Shown here one piece after another: positions 8,247-16,950 of a stretch of DNA of 64,000 nt. How positions within the stretch are numbered: position 1 is the first letter of the stretch; each line of letters begins with the position of its first letter. Source of the DNA: Brenneria goodwinii. GTDB lineage: Bacteria; Pseudomonadota; Gammaproteobacteria; Enterobacterales; Enterobacteriaceae. The translations under genes and the position numbers were made by a program. Location of the stretch: positions 3,472,001 to 3,536,000 of the forward strand of contig NZ_CP014137.1 of assembly GCF_002291445.1 (NCBI RefSeq), read 5' to 3'. The notes below the pieces were generated by a model, which saw only the letters and a program-made list of their open reading frames with translations, was not told the origin of the DNA and ran no database searches.

Positions 8247-9293
8247 TTAACGGCGGCCTCTGCCGGCCGGCCGCGGCGGACGGCCTACGGTAGCCTGATA
8301 GACTTTAAAGCGTCCCGTCTGCGCCAGCACCTCATGACTGCCAAACGCCGCATCCAGCAGCGCCGGATAAGGCAGGAACGCATTGGCGACAATGCGTAGC
8401 TGTCCGCCGATCGGCAGATGGGAAACCGCGCCGCGAATCAGCATTTCCGCCGCCTGTAAGCTGGTTTGCAAACCATCATGAAACGGCGGGTTGGAGACGA
8501 TCAGGTCAAAGCGGCCGCTAATATCGGAGTAAACGTTACTGGCGATAACCTCGCCTTCCAGCTGGTTGGCGGCCAGCGTCGCCCGGCTTGAAGCCAGCGC
8601 GCCGGCGCTGACGTCGCTGAGCGTCAGACGGATCTTAGGCGACTGTTTCGCCAGCACGGCGGCCAATACGCCGGCGCCGCAGGCGATATCCAGCACTTTG
8701 CCTTTCATATGCGGTTCAAAGGTCGAAAGCAATAACTCGCTGCCCGGATCCAGTCCGTCACGGCTGAACACGCCGGGCAGCGCCTTCACCGTCACGCCCT
8801 CAATGAGATACTCATCCCACCAGTCGTCAAGGTTAAAGGCGCTCTGTTTTTCGATTCGCCCGTGGTAAAGCCCGCAGCGCCGGGCGCTGTCGATTTTCGT
8901 CAAGGCGGCGAAATCCGCCAGGATGTTTTCCGCGCTGCGTACGCCGCTACGGTTTTCACCCACCACAAAGATTTCACAACCAACCGGCAGCAGCGACAGC
9001 AGATTACGCAGTTGGAATTCCGCTTCCTGTTTACTCTTCGGCCAGTAATAGATCAGCGTATCGCAATCCGCCGCCAGTTCGGCATCCGCCACCAGACCAT
9101 ACCGAACGTTATTCTCCAGCGCGCCTTTCAGCTGTTGCCAATGGTGAAACTGCGTGGCGTGGACGCGAACATCAGCCGCCTCAAACCGCGCGGGCAAGGT
9201 GTCTTGCAGATCGCCGGCAAACAAAACCCGGCGTAAGATAAATTCGTCGCTATGGCGCAGTATGACTTCGCTGGCTGGAGTTAATGCGGACAT
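8247..9293 (-). CDS. rsmC: 16S rRNA (guanine1207-N2)-methyltransferase
   Basis: 348 residues, close to the E. coli enzyme (343). It methylates G1207 of 16S rRNA on the 30S subunit using S-adenosylmethionine. The C-terminal catalytic half has the SAM-binding stretch VLDIACGAGVLA and the target-binding motif NPPFHDG. The N-terminal half is a decayed copy of the same fold. The start at 9293 matches the usual MSALTPASEV beginning and has GAGGAG upstream. A basic tail (PPRPAGRGRR) extends the C-terminus. It is divergent from holD, as in E. coli. Confidence 0.95.
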   Translation of the reverse strand: MSALTPASEVILRHSDEFILRRVLFAGDLQDTLPARFEAADVRVHATQFHHWQQLKGALENNVRYGLVADAELAADCDTLIYYWPKSKQEAEFQLRNLLSLLPVGCEIFVVGENRSGVRSAENILADFAALTKIDSARRCGLYHGRIEKQSAFNLDDWWDEYLIEGVTVKALPGVFSRDGLDPGSELLLSTFEPHMKGKVLDIACGAGVLAAVLAKQSPKIRLTLSDVSAGALASSRATLAANQLEGEVIASNVYSDISGRFDLIVSNPPFHDGLQTSLQAAEMLIRGAVSHLPIGGQLRIVANAFLPYPALLDAAFGSHEVLAQTGRFKVYQATVGRPPRPAGRGRR

Positions 9294-9403
9294 CAGATTG
9301 GAGCTCCTCAATAATCGAGCGGCGATTATAGTGCTTTGTTGGCGCATGTTCGATGAGTTTGCTAGCATAGCGCGACATAAACCTGGGCCAAACGAGACAA
9401 CGC

Positions 9404-9841
9404 ATGACATCAAGACGTGACTGGCTGCTGCAGCAACTGGATATTACGCAGTGGACGCTAAAGCGCCCGGCCGTGTTGCAGGGCGAAATCGCCGTCAGTC
9501 TGCCCGCCCAGGTTCGCCTGGTTATTGTGTCGAACGAACCGCCGGCCAACGATGAACCGCTGCTGGCCGATGTCCTGCGCAGCCTGGCGCTCACGCCCGA
9601 TCAAGCCTATAGCCTAACGCCGCAACAGGTCGAGATGCTCCCCGCCAAAACCCGCTGTCATAGCTGGCGGCTAGGCATTGATGAACCGCTTGCGCTGGAA
9701 GGCGTCCAACTCACCAGCCCGGCACTGACCGAGCTTTACCACAACGCCGACGCCAAACGGGCGCTCTGGCAGCAGATATGTGACCATGAACGTGATATCA
9801 CCCCTGACGCCGGCCGATCTGGCGCAAGCCTTGCAGATTGA
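9404..9841 (+). CDS. holD: DNA polymerase III psi subunit
   Basis: 145 residues. HolD binds chi (HolC) and links it to the clamp-loader complex, joining the replicase to SSB. The N-terminus MTSRRDWLLQQLDITQW and the SWRLGIDEPLALEGVQLTSPALTEL region match the family closely. The gene overlaps rimI by about 56 bases in another frame, which is the normal arrangement. The C-terminal tail beyond the overlap differs from E. coli. Confidence 0.95.
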   Translation: MTSRRDWLLQQLDITQWTLKRPAVLQGEIAVSLPAQVRLVIVSNEPPANDEPLLADVLRSLALTPDQAYSLTPQQVEMLPAKTRCHSWRLGIDEPLALEGVQLTSPALTELYHNADAKRALWQQICDHERDITPDAGRSGASLAD

Positions 9842-10229
9842 ACAAGCCAGCCACGCGTTTCCCTGGAGCGAAAAAACCTTTGCCGGCAATCAGGGCGAGC
9901 GTTACTTCAACCTTAAACTCAGCCGCGACGGACAGATGGTGGCTTACGCCATCACACAAACGGTGCTGGATGAAGCCACGCTGTTCAATCTTGCCGTACA
10001 TCCGTCTCATCAACGTCGCGGTATCGGACGCGAGCTGCTGGAGCATCTGATTCAGCAACTGGAAAAACGCGACATTCTCACGCTGTGGCTGGAGGTGCGC
10101 GCGTCGAACGCCGGCGCCATCGCGCTGTATGAATGCCTGGGTTTTAACGAGGTCTCGCTGCGGCGCGACTATTACCCTACCGCCGCCGGTCGCGAAGATG
10201 CCATCATCATGGCGCTGCCTTTAGGATAA
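9786..10229 (+). CDS. rimI: ribosomal protein bS18 N-alpha-acetyltransferase
   Basis: 147-residue GNAT enzyme that acetylates the N-terminal alanine of ribosomal protein S18 with acetyl-CoA. The acetyl-CoA loop HQRRGIGRELL and the C-terminal ALYECLGFNEVSLRRDYYP motif are clear. An ATG two codons upstream (9780) is also possible; 9786 matches the usual MN start. In E. coli yjjG and prfC follow; here the iron-starvation cassette follows instead. Confidence 0.95.
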   Translation: MNVISPLTPADLAQALQIEQASHAFPWSEKTFAGNQGERYFNLKLSRDGQMVAYAITQTVLDEATLFNLAVHPSHQRRGIGRELLEHLIQQLEKRDILTLWLEVRASNAGAIALYECLGFNEVSLRRDYYPTAAGREDAIIMALPLG

Positions 10230-10268
10230 TAAAACAGCGATTATCTGCTCTTATTTCACACAATCGGT

Positions 10269-10287
10269 TGAAACAAAAATCATTCTC
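10269..10287 (-). promoter_or_regulatory. possible Fur-binding site upstream of fecI-like gene
   Basis: The minus strand contains GAGAATGATT, the common core of enterobacterial Fur sites, but the second half is poor: about 11 of 19 matches overall. Its position 61 bases before a FecI-type sigma gene makes a weak Fur site plausible. Confidence 0.45.
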
Positions 10288-10347
10288 AAATAAAATTTGT
10301 GACATAGATCTTACTTTCCCTTGCTGTTTTGCTTTCAGGTTATTGAC

Positions 10348-10902
10348 ATGTCATCAGTCCCTATTGATACCGCAGCGGATATCAATCAGCTTTATCACCA
10401 ACATCACGGCTGGTTACAGGGGCTGTTGCGTAAACGGCTGGGTGACTTTTGCGATGCCGCCGATCTGGCGCAGGATGTCTTTTTGCGTTTGCTAATCAAG
10501 CCGCGTCAATTCGATAGCCATGCGGGGGCGCGAGCCTACCTGAGCGTGATGGCGCAGGGAATGTGTGTGGACCTGTGGCGCAGGCGGGAAATTGAGCGCG
10601 CCTGGCTGAATTCGCTGGCTAGCCAGCCGGAAACCGTCGTCTTATCGGCGGAGCACAGTAACATCATCCTCGAAACGCTGTATCAGGTCGACGCCATGCT
10701 GCGCACGCTGCCGGAAAAGGTGCGCGCCGCCTTTGTGATGGCGCAGATCCAGGGGCTGACCTACCGGGAAATCGCGTCTGAATTACACGTCTGCGAGCGG
10801 ATGGTGAAAAAATACATGGCGCAGGCTATGTTACATTGCGTGTTGTTGGAAGCCGAACAGGAATCCATGACGCCGTCCGCCAATGCAGGAAACGATGAGT
10901 AA
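10348..10902 (+). CDS. FecI-type ECF sigma factor
   Basis: 184-residue sigma-70 family protein with region 2 (DAADLAQDVFLRLL, the FecI-group signature) and region 4 (GLTYREIASELHVCERMVKKYMAQAM). Such factors direct transcription of an adjacent TonB-dependent receptor gene when the receptor signals through FecR. The start at 10348 gives the standard N-terminus; an upstream alternative adds nine residues. It overlaps the fecR-like start by eight bases (ATGAGTAA), so translation is probably coupled. The order fecI-fecR-receptor is classical; sequence shows only the family, not which siderophore is sensed. Confidence 0.9.
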   Translation: MSSVPIDTAADINQLYHQHHGWLQGLLRKRLGDFCDAADLAQDVFLRLLIKPRQFDSHAGARAYLSVMAQGMCVDLWRRREIERAWLNSLASQPETVVLSAEHSNIILETLYQVDAMLRTLPEKVRAAFVMAQIQGLTYREIASELHVCERMVKKYMAQAMLHCVLLEAEQESMTPSANAGNDE

Positions 10903-11857
10903 ACCCAGCTTTAGCGCATTACAGCAGGCATCGCAATGGTATGCGCAGCTGCGCGATCTTGAACCAGACCATGAACACTACCAACACTGGCGCCGCTGGA
11001 TAGCAGAGAACGAGGAAAACCGTCACGCCTGGGACTATGTGCAAAAGGTCAGTCAGCGCTTTCAGCCTTTACGCGGCGACGGCCAGCAACCCGCCATCAA
11101 CGCCCTGCTGCATCCGCCCGCCGAAGTAAACCGTCGCGGCGCGCTCAAACTGGCGGTCCTGCTGAGCGCCGGCTCGCTTTTATCCTGGGCGACCTATCGC
11201 TATACGCCGCTGCGCGAAAAAGCGCTGGTTATGACGGCGGACCACCATAGCGCCACCGGCGAAATCAAACACCTTCGCTTACAGGACGGCACGCGGGTCT
11301 GGCTGAATACCGCCAGCGCCATCAACGTAAACTACGGCAATCAACAACGGCGGATCGCGCTGCTGTCTGGCGACGTATTGATTGAGACCGCCCACGATCC
11401 CCGTCCGTTCTTTGTCTCAAGCGCACAAGGACAAATGCAGGCGCTGGGCACCCGCTTCAGCGTGGAGCAACATAATGACGCCACGCGCCTTACCGTCTAT
11501 GAGGGTGCCGTTGAAGTCACCGCCGGCCAGGCGCAAACGCCGCGTCGGGTGAATGCCGGCCAGCGGTTGGATTTCGATCTTCAGGGTCAGGGCTCATTGC
11601 AGCCCAACCAACAAACCGACGCCGGTTGGTCAAAAGGCTTGCTGCTGGCGGATAACATGCCGCTGGGCGAGGTTATCGCGCAGCTTGCGCGTTACCGGCA
11701 CGGCTATCTGGCCTGCCAGCCGGAGATCGCGGCGCTGAGGGTTATGGGAGCCTTTCCGCTGACCGACACGGATAAAGCGTTGACGATGCTGGCACAAGCG
11801 TTCCCGGTGCGGATCAACCGCCGCTTCTCCTGGTGGGTAACGGTAGAGAAGAAATAA
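10895..11857 (+). CDS. FecR-type anti-sigma/signal transducer
   Basis: 320 residues. The cytoplasmic N-terminal domain (SQWYAQLRDLEP, then HWRRWIAENEENRHAWDYV) is the DUF4880 region that binds the sigma factor. One membrane segment at about residues 86-103 (LKLAVLLSAGSLLSWATY) follows paired arginines (NRRG), compatible with Tat-dependent insertion as reported for E. coli FecR. The periplasmic FecR domain contains the family hallmark RLQDGTRVWLNTAS and ALGTRFSV. The protein should sense the plug/STN domain of the downstream receptor and activate the sigma factor encoded just before it. Confidence 0.92.
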   Translation: MSKPSFSALQQASQWYAQLRDLEPDHEHYQHWRRWIAENEENRHAWDYVQKVSQRFQPLRGDGQQPAINALLHPPAEVNRRGALKLAVLLSAGSLLSWATYRYTPLREKALVMTADHHSATGEIKHLRLQDGTRVWLNTASAINVNYGNQQRRIALLSGDVLIETAHDPRPFFVSSAQGQMQALGTRFSVEQHNDATRLTVYEGAVEVTAGQAQTPRRVNAGQRLDFDLQGQGSLQPNQQTDAGWSKGLLLADNMPLGEVIAQLARYRHGYLACQPEIAALRVMGAFPLTDTDKALTMLAQAFPVRINRRFSWWVTVEKK

Positions 11858-11930
11858 AAAATCGCCGGGAGAAATTTGAGTTTGATGACTAACCTTATGG
11901 TTCTAACCCCACACCGCCCCTCCCCTTCCC

Positions 11931-12261
11931 CTGTCTCTTAGTCACATTTTTATGCGGACTTGGAGATAGTTTCGTGCGCCACAATGCCGCTATTTTCATG
12001 CTGCCTCGCAGCTCGCGCCCGACATAGGGGGCTCAGACGCCAGCCCCCTATGAACCCCGGCTTGCGGCTAAATTATGTCGCTGCGCGATGCCTTCGTCGG
12101 TATCAGGCTTAACGGACCGCTTGCGACACGTTCCATACGTGGCGCAAGCTTTCGCCGCGTCCGTGCGGCTCATCCTAAGCCTGCTATCTCCTCAGCATAA
12201 TTTCTTACGCCGGATAACGGCAAACCCCGTCATAGCCCCTACATTTGTGTATAAGAGACAG
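11931..12261. mobile_element. 331-bp MITE-like element with Tn5/IS4-type ends
   Basis: The left end CTGTCTCTTAGTCACATTT and the inverted right end CTGTCTCTTATACACAAAT match at 10 of the first 10 and about 15 of 19 positions, and resemble the ends of Tn5/IS50. There is no transposase and no convincing gene inside. The interior has two strong hairpins: CATAGGGGGCT/AGCCCCCTATG (12023-12052) and CTTGCG-A-CACG/CGTG-G-CGCAAG (12120-12148). No 9-bp target duplication is visible. The rest of the 11858-12463 gap holds only the leader of the receptor gene. The right end shares 16 bases with the Tn5 mosaic end used in sequencing libraries, so an assembly artefact should be excluded. Confidence 0.6.
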
Positions 12262-12463
12262 CTGATAGGGGGGAGGCCGGGAGGGGGTAATTAATGGAAA
12301 TATATCGAATATTATCAGCAAGCTGAAATCGCCGGAACGATTTTAAACGTCGCTTGCGATACTGGAAATAAAAAAAGTTATCATTTTGGTTCCCCTTTTG
12401 GCCTCGTCCTTCGATTCACAATAAAAGCACTCTTTTTACTCTGGGTCAGAAGGCAAGATCACC

Positions 12464-14959
12464 ATGTCAATCACACCATTTTTCTCTGAGCGCGGCGCAG
12501 ACCGCGCGCCCAAAATCGTCGCCCTCGCCGTTCGGCTGCTGCTGTGCGGCGCGCCCTTGCTTATGTCGCCCGTCATTGCGCAGGCGGAAGCTCAAGCGCC
12601 GCGAGCCTACGCTATCCCGGCAGGACCATTAAGCAATCAGTTAAACCAGTTTTCCGCCCAGTCCGGCGTATATCTGGTCGGCGATGCCGGTTTGGCAAGC
12701 GGCAAGACCGGGGCGGCGTTACAGGGAAACTACAGTGTGGACGAGGGATTTCGCGCCTTACTTGCCGGCAGCGGCCTACAGGCGGTCAATCAGTCTGCCG
12801 ACACCTATATGTTGCAGCCGGCGCCCAAGAGCGATGAAATAGTGGTGGTGGCCAACGTCAACCGTAACGGTATGACCGAAGGCACCCATTCCTACACCAC
12901 CCGCAGCATGAACACCGCCACCCAGCTGAATCTGTCGCCGCGCGAAACGCCGCAGTCGGTCAGCGTAGTGACCCGTCAGCAGATGGACGATCAGAACATG
13001 ACCACGCTGGACGAGGCGATGAGCCAGACCACCGGCGTCAATGTGGTAAATCAGAATAGTTTTCAGGTGAAATACGAATCGCGCGCGTTCGCCATGGATA
13101 ACATCAAGGAAGACGGGGTTAGTCTGTCGTCGCAAAACAGCGTGATGAATGCCTCCCAGTCGAGCAGTGAATCCCCCGATCTGGCGATTTACGATCGCGT
13201 CGAAGTGCTGCGCGGCGCCTCCGGCCTGACCCAGGGCAGCGGCGAGCCGGGCGGCACCGTCAATCTGGTGCGTAAGAAACCCACCTACGATTTTCAAGCC
13301 TCGGGCAGCGTCAGCGCCGGCAGTTGGGATAACTACCGCAGCGAAGCCGATATCTCCGGCCCGCTCAATGACGATACCAGCGTGCGCGGCCGTTTTGTCG
13401 GCGTGTATCAGGATAGACAAAGTTTCACGGATTACGTCGGCAGCGAAAGAACGGTGTTATTCGGCACACTGGCCTGGGATATGACGCCGGATACCACCCT
13501 CACCACCGGTATTAACTGGCAGAAAACCGATGTGACGCCCGATCTTTACGGCGTGCCGTTCGGCACCGATAAAAGCGATTTGCACCTTCCCCGTTCGACT
13601 TTCCTGGGCGCCAGCTGGAACCGGATTAATTTTGAAAGAATTAATCCGTTTGCCGAATTCGAACACCACTTTGACAACGATTGGACATTCAAGAGCGCGC
13701 TTAACTACACCCGGGCGACGTCTAAAGAGCGCTATATCGGTATTATGAATGGCACCGCCGGCGTCGATCCCGCGACCGGCGCCAGCCGGTTAAACAATGC
13801 GCTGCACTATGACAACAAAAGCGATCAATGGGGTTACAACCTCAGTCTGAGCGGTCCGTTTGAACTGTTGGGACGCAATCATGAATTGGTATTCGGCGGC
13901 GATTATCAAAAGGAAAACTTTGACAGTACATTTGGCCGAATCGGCAACCTTAAAGAGGTCAATATCTATAGCTGGAATCCGAACTCGGTTGCCGAGCCGG
14001 ACTGGTCAGATATGAGCCTCTACAATAGCCGCTACATAGAAAAATATAATATTTATCAGCGCGGTCTATTCGCCACTACCCGGTTGGAACTGGCCGATGA
14101 CTGGAAACTGATCCTCGGCGGCCGCTACAGCGCCTACAGCTACGACTATTATTACGATAACCTGCGCAACGACAGCGACAAAGACCACAGCCGGCTGCAC
14201 GTCCGCGATCAGTTTGTCCCTTACGGCGGGCTGTTATGGGATTTCGCCGATAATTACACCTGGTATGCGAGCTACGCTGAGATCTATCAGCCGCAGAGCG
14301 CCAAAGACAAAAACAATAATCTACTGCCCGCCATTACCGGCACCAACTACGAAACCGGCGTTAAAGGCGAATTCTTTGACGGCGATCTGAATGCATCGCT
14401 GGCGCTGTTCCGTATTATTCAGGCCAACCGGGCGCTCGCTGAAGCGGACAGCTCCGTTTGTCAGAACCCTGACAATGGTTGCTCCCGCGCCGAAGGCAAG
14501 GTGCGCAGCCAGGGGGTTGAAATGGAGATTTCCGGCAAACTGGCCGAGGGCTGGCAGTTGAGCGCCGGTTACACGCTGACCAACAGTAAATACCTGGAAG
14601 CGTCTGATAGCGAAAAAGCGGCGCAGTTCAGTCCCCGCACGCCGAAGCATATGTTTAAACTGTACAGCAGCTATAACCTGCCGGGCGAGCTCAATCAGTG
14701 GACCATCGGCGCGGGATTGACCGCCCAGACCGGCACCTCGACCTACCCAGGCCGGGCCTTCGGCTTGAGCCAGGGCGGCTATACGCTGGTTAACGCCAAT
14801 ATTACCTATCAATACAGTAAAAACCTGAGCTTTAATCTGGTGGGCAATAATCTGACCGATAAGGTCTATTACAAGAACCTGAATAACCGTCACCGCGGTG
14901 GTTACAACTATTACGGCGATCCGCGCAACTTTATGCTGACGGCGAAATATACCTTCTGA
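12464..14959 (+). CDS. TonB-dependent ferri-siderophore receptor/transducer (FpvA/FhuE type)
   Basis: 831-residue outer-membrane receptor. A signal peptide ends near AQAEA (about residue 43). An STN signalling domain spans roughly 47-118, which marks a transducer that talks to FecR. The TonB box DEIVVVA is at 124-130. The plug (SPRETPQSVSVVTRQQM, then DRVEVLRGASGLTQGSGEPGGTVNLVRKKP) and a beta-barrel ending in aromatic Phe follow. The plug wording is that of the TIGR01783 siderophore receptor group (FpvA, FhuE, FoxA). The order sigma-antisigma-receptor supports siderophore-induced expression. The exact ligand is unknown; a hydroxamate or pyoverdine-like xenosiderophore is the group expectation. 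Confidence 0.92.
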   Translation: MSITPFFSERGADRAPKIVALAVRLLLCGAPLLMSPVIAQAEAQAPRAYAIPAGPLSNQLNQFSAQSGVYLVGDAGLASGKTGAALQGNYSVDEGFRALLAGSGLQAVNQSADTYMLQPAPKSDEIVVVANVNRNGMTEGTHSYTTRSMNTATQLNLSPRETPQSVSVVTRQQMDDQNMTTLDEAMSQTTGVNVVNQNSFQVKYESRAFAMDNIKEDGVSLSSQNSVMNASQSSSESPDLAIYDRVEVLRGASGLTQGSGEPGGTVNLVRKKPTYDFQASGSVSAGSWDNYRSEADISGPLNDDTSVRGRFVGVYQDRQSFTDYVGSERTVLFGTLAWDMTPDTTLTTGINWQKTDVTPDLYGVPFGTDKSDLHLPRSTFLGASWNRINFERINPFAEFEHHFDNDWTFKSALNYTRATSKERYIGIMNGTAGVDPATGASRLNNALHYDNKSDQWGYNLSLSGPFELLGRNHELVFGGDYQKENFDSTFGRIGNLKEVNIYSWNPNSVAEPDWSDMSLYNSRYIEKYNIYQRGLFATTRLELADDWKLILGGRYSAYSYDYYYDNLRNDSDKDHSRLHVRDQFVPYGGLLWDFADNYTWYASYAEIYQPQSAKDKNNNLLPAITGTNYETGVKGEFFDGDLNASLALFRIIQANRALAEADSSVCQNPDNGCSRAEGKVRSQGVEMEISGKLAEGWQLSAGYTLTNSKYLEASDSEKAAQFSPRTPKHMFKLYSSYNLPGELNQWTIGAGLTAQTGTSTYPGRAFGLSQGGYTLVNANITYQYSKNLSFNLVGNNLTDKVYYKNLNNRHRGGYNYYGDPRNFMLTAKYTF

Positions 14960-15024
14960 TTATCTGACTCCGACTAACCGACAGAACGTGGCCTGCCCTG
15001 GCAGACCACGGGTTTACCAACCTG

Positions 15025-16722
15025 ATGCCGACATTAAAACGTTTTTACCAGTTAATCGCCCCGTTCTGGTTTACCCGCCGCGCCGCCCTTAGCTGGCTGC
15101 TGCTGCTGATCGTTATTACGCTGAGACTGTCCGTCGTGTGGGTCAGCGTGCTGTATAACAACTGGAGCAAAGACTTTTTCGATGCGCTGGCAGACTATTT
15201 TCAACACGCTTCCATCCTGTCGCTCGCCGCGCGCTATGGCAGTTACACCGCCCTGTTTGTGCTGGTTATCGTCTGCAACAACTGGCTGAAAAAAAAGCTG
15301 ATTATCCGTTGCCGCATTGAAATGACGCGCAAGTTCGAGCAGGCGTGGCTGGCCCGCAGCGCCCACTACCGCCTTAGCCTGCGCGGCGAACCGGACAACC
15401 CCGATCAGCGTATCGCCGAAGATATCCGCCTGCTGATTGAGCAGAGTCTGGAACTGCTGCTTTCTCTGCTGCAAAACATCACCTACTTTTTTTCCTTTAT
15501 CGTCATCCTATGGCGGCTATCCGGCGTACAGACCTTCAGCATCGGCGGCCACAGCGTGACCATTTATGGTTATCTGGTGTGGATCGCGCTGGGTTATGCG
15601 CTCGTCAGCAGCATTTTTGCGCATATTTTCGGCCACCGACTGCACGCTCTGAACGTGAAAAAGCAGCGCGCCGAGGCCGATTACCGCACCACGCTGCTGC
15701 GGGTGCGCGAAAATACCGAGCAAATCGCCCTCTATCAGGGGGAAAACGCCGAGCAAACGCGGATGCAGCAGCGCTTTCAGTCAATAGTACACAACTGGCG
15801 CAGGCTGATGAGCCAGGAGTTCCGCCTGGAAACCTTTACCACCAGCTATTTTCGTCTCGGCCTGATGATCCCGGTGTTCGCCGTTTTGCCGGTCTACCTG
15901 ACGCACCAGATCTCGCTGGGGGCGATCATGCAGGCCAGAGCCGCCTTTGGCTATGTGCTGGACGCTTTCGGCTGGTTTGTCGATTCCTATCGCCAGTTGG
16001 TGGCCTGGTCCGCCACCATCGAGCGGCTGTGGACCTTTCAGCAAAATCTGCATCAGTTGCCGACGCCGAATAGACCGCCCCGGCAAGGCAGCGAGCTATC
16101 TATTTCAGGGCTCAGCGTGCGGCATCCGAACGGACGGCCGCTATTCGCGCCGTTGAGCGCTAACCTGAAAGCCGGAGAATGGGGGGTGCTGGCTGCGGCC
16201 AGCGGCAGCGGGAAAACCACGCTGCTGCGCGCCCTGGCTGGATTTTGGCCCATCGCGCAGGGTGAATACCGACTCCCGGCGGGCAAGGCGCTGTTTCTGC
16301 CGCAAAAACCTTATCTACCGGAAGATACGCTGCGCCGGGTGCTTTGCTATCCGCAGACAGAGATACCGGATACGGATTCGCTGCGTCGGGCGTTGAAACA
16401 GGTTGGCTTACCGGCGCTGACCGCCCGGCTGGATGAATGTTCCAACTGGAGCCGGGAGCTGTCCGGCGGCGAACAGCAGCGCCTGTCGCTGGCGCGGGCA
16501 TTGCTGCTGCGTCCTGCGCTGTTGTGTATGGATGAGGCCACCAGCCAGTTGGACGACGCCGCCGCTATTCAACTGCTCGCGCAGTTAAGAAAAACGCTGC
16601 CGGATACCATTGTGCTGGCGGTCAGCCACCAGCCGGCGGTCTGCGCCCTGTTTGAGCGATCGTTACCCATGACGCCCGGCCGCGATCGGTCAAATCACGC
16701 GGTGGCGGGGATCTGCGACTGA
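15025..16722 (+). CDS. SbmA/YddA-like ABC transporter, fused permease and ATPase
   Basis: 565 residues. The N-terminal half has about five to six membrane helices in the SbmA/BacA fold (WVSVLYNNWSKDFFDAL is characteristic). The C-terminal ATPase has Walker A ASGSGKTTLL, signature LSGGEQQRLSLARALLL, Walker B LLCMDEATSQLD and H-loop AVSHQ. Homodimeric members move peptides, vitamin B12 or siderophores. It follows the receptor by 65 bp on the same strand and is probably in the same unit, so handling of the siderophore is a reasonable inference. The ribosome site is weak. The last codons (AGICD) lie inside a palindromic repeat unit, so the C-terminus may have been rewritten by repeat insertion. 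Confidence 0.85.
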   Translation: MPTLKRFYQLIAPFWFTRRAALSWLLLLIVITLRLSVVWVSVLYNNWSKDFFDALADYFQHASILSLAARYGSYTALFVLVIVCNNWLKKKLIIRCRIEMTRKFEQAWLARSAHYRLSLRGEPDNPDQRIAEDIRLLIEQSLELLLSLLQNITYFFSFIVILWRLSGVQTFSIGGHSVTIYGYLVWIALGYALVSSIFAHIFGHRLHALNVKKQRAEADYRTTLLRVRENTEQIALYQGENAEQTRMQQRFQSIVHNWRRLMSQEFRLETFTTSYFRLGLMIPVFAVLPVYLTHQISLGAIMQARAAFGYVLDAFGWFVDSYRQLVAWSATIERLWTFQQNLHQLPTPNRPPRQGSELSISGLSVRHPNGRPLFAPLSANLKAGEWGVLAAASGSGKTTLLRALAGFWPIAQGEYRLPAGKALFLPQKPYLPEDTLRRVLCYPQTEIPDTDSLRRALKQVGLPALTARLDECSNWSRELSGGEQQRLSLARALLLRPALLCMDEATSQLDDAAAIQLLAQLRKTLPDTIVLAVSHQPAVCALFERSLPMTPGRDRSNHAVAGICD

Positions 16723-16883
16723 AACCGTGAACATTCCTCGGCTGATTCCCGCCTGCGCGGGAATGACTAAGCAGAGCACCCCGTCATCCCCGCGGCAGTA
16801 GGCGGGGATCTGCTACTGAAACCGTAAACACCCTCGGCCGATTCCCGCCTGCGCGGGAATGACGGAAGAGAGGCGGGAATGAC
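16704..16883. repeat. cluster of REP-like palindromes with a 97-bp direct repeat
   Basis: Palindromes of the form GATTCCCGCCTGCGCGGGAATGAC occur at 16743-16766 and 16840-16863, with a variant GTCATCCCCGCGGCAG plus TAGGCGGGGATC at 16785-16810 and a half unit at 16870-16883. A block of nearly 60 bases starting GGCGGGGATCTG (16704) recurs 97 bases later (16801) with few changes. The first block includes the stop codon of the ABC gene. On the other side the cluster abuts the 3' end of deoD. Confidence 0.75.
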
Positions 16884-16950
16884 GTTTTTTCAGCGAAGAT
16901 TGGACCGCAAACGCAGATGGGGCAAAACGCCCCATCCAAGGTGAAGGATC

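Noticed and set aside
12088..12294. Small open frame within the 331-bp element
   Set aside because: It crosses the element end, has no ribosome site and covers a strong hairpin; the element appears non-coding.
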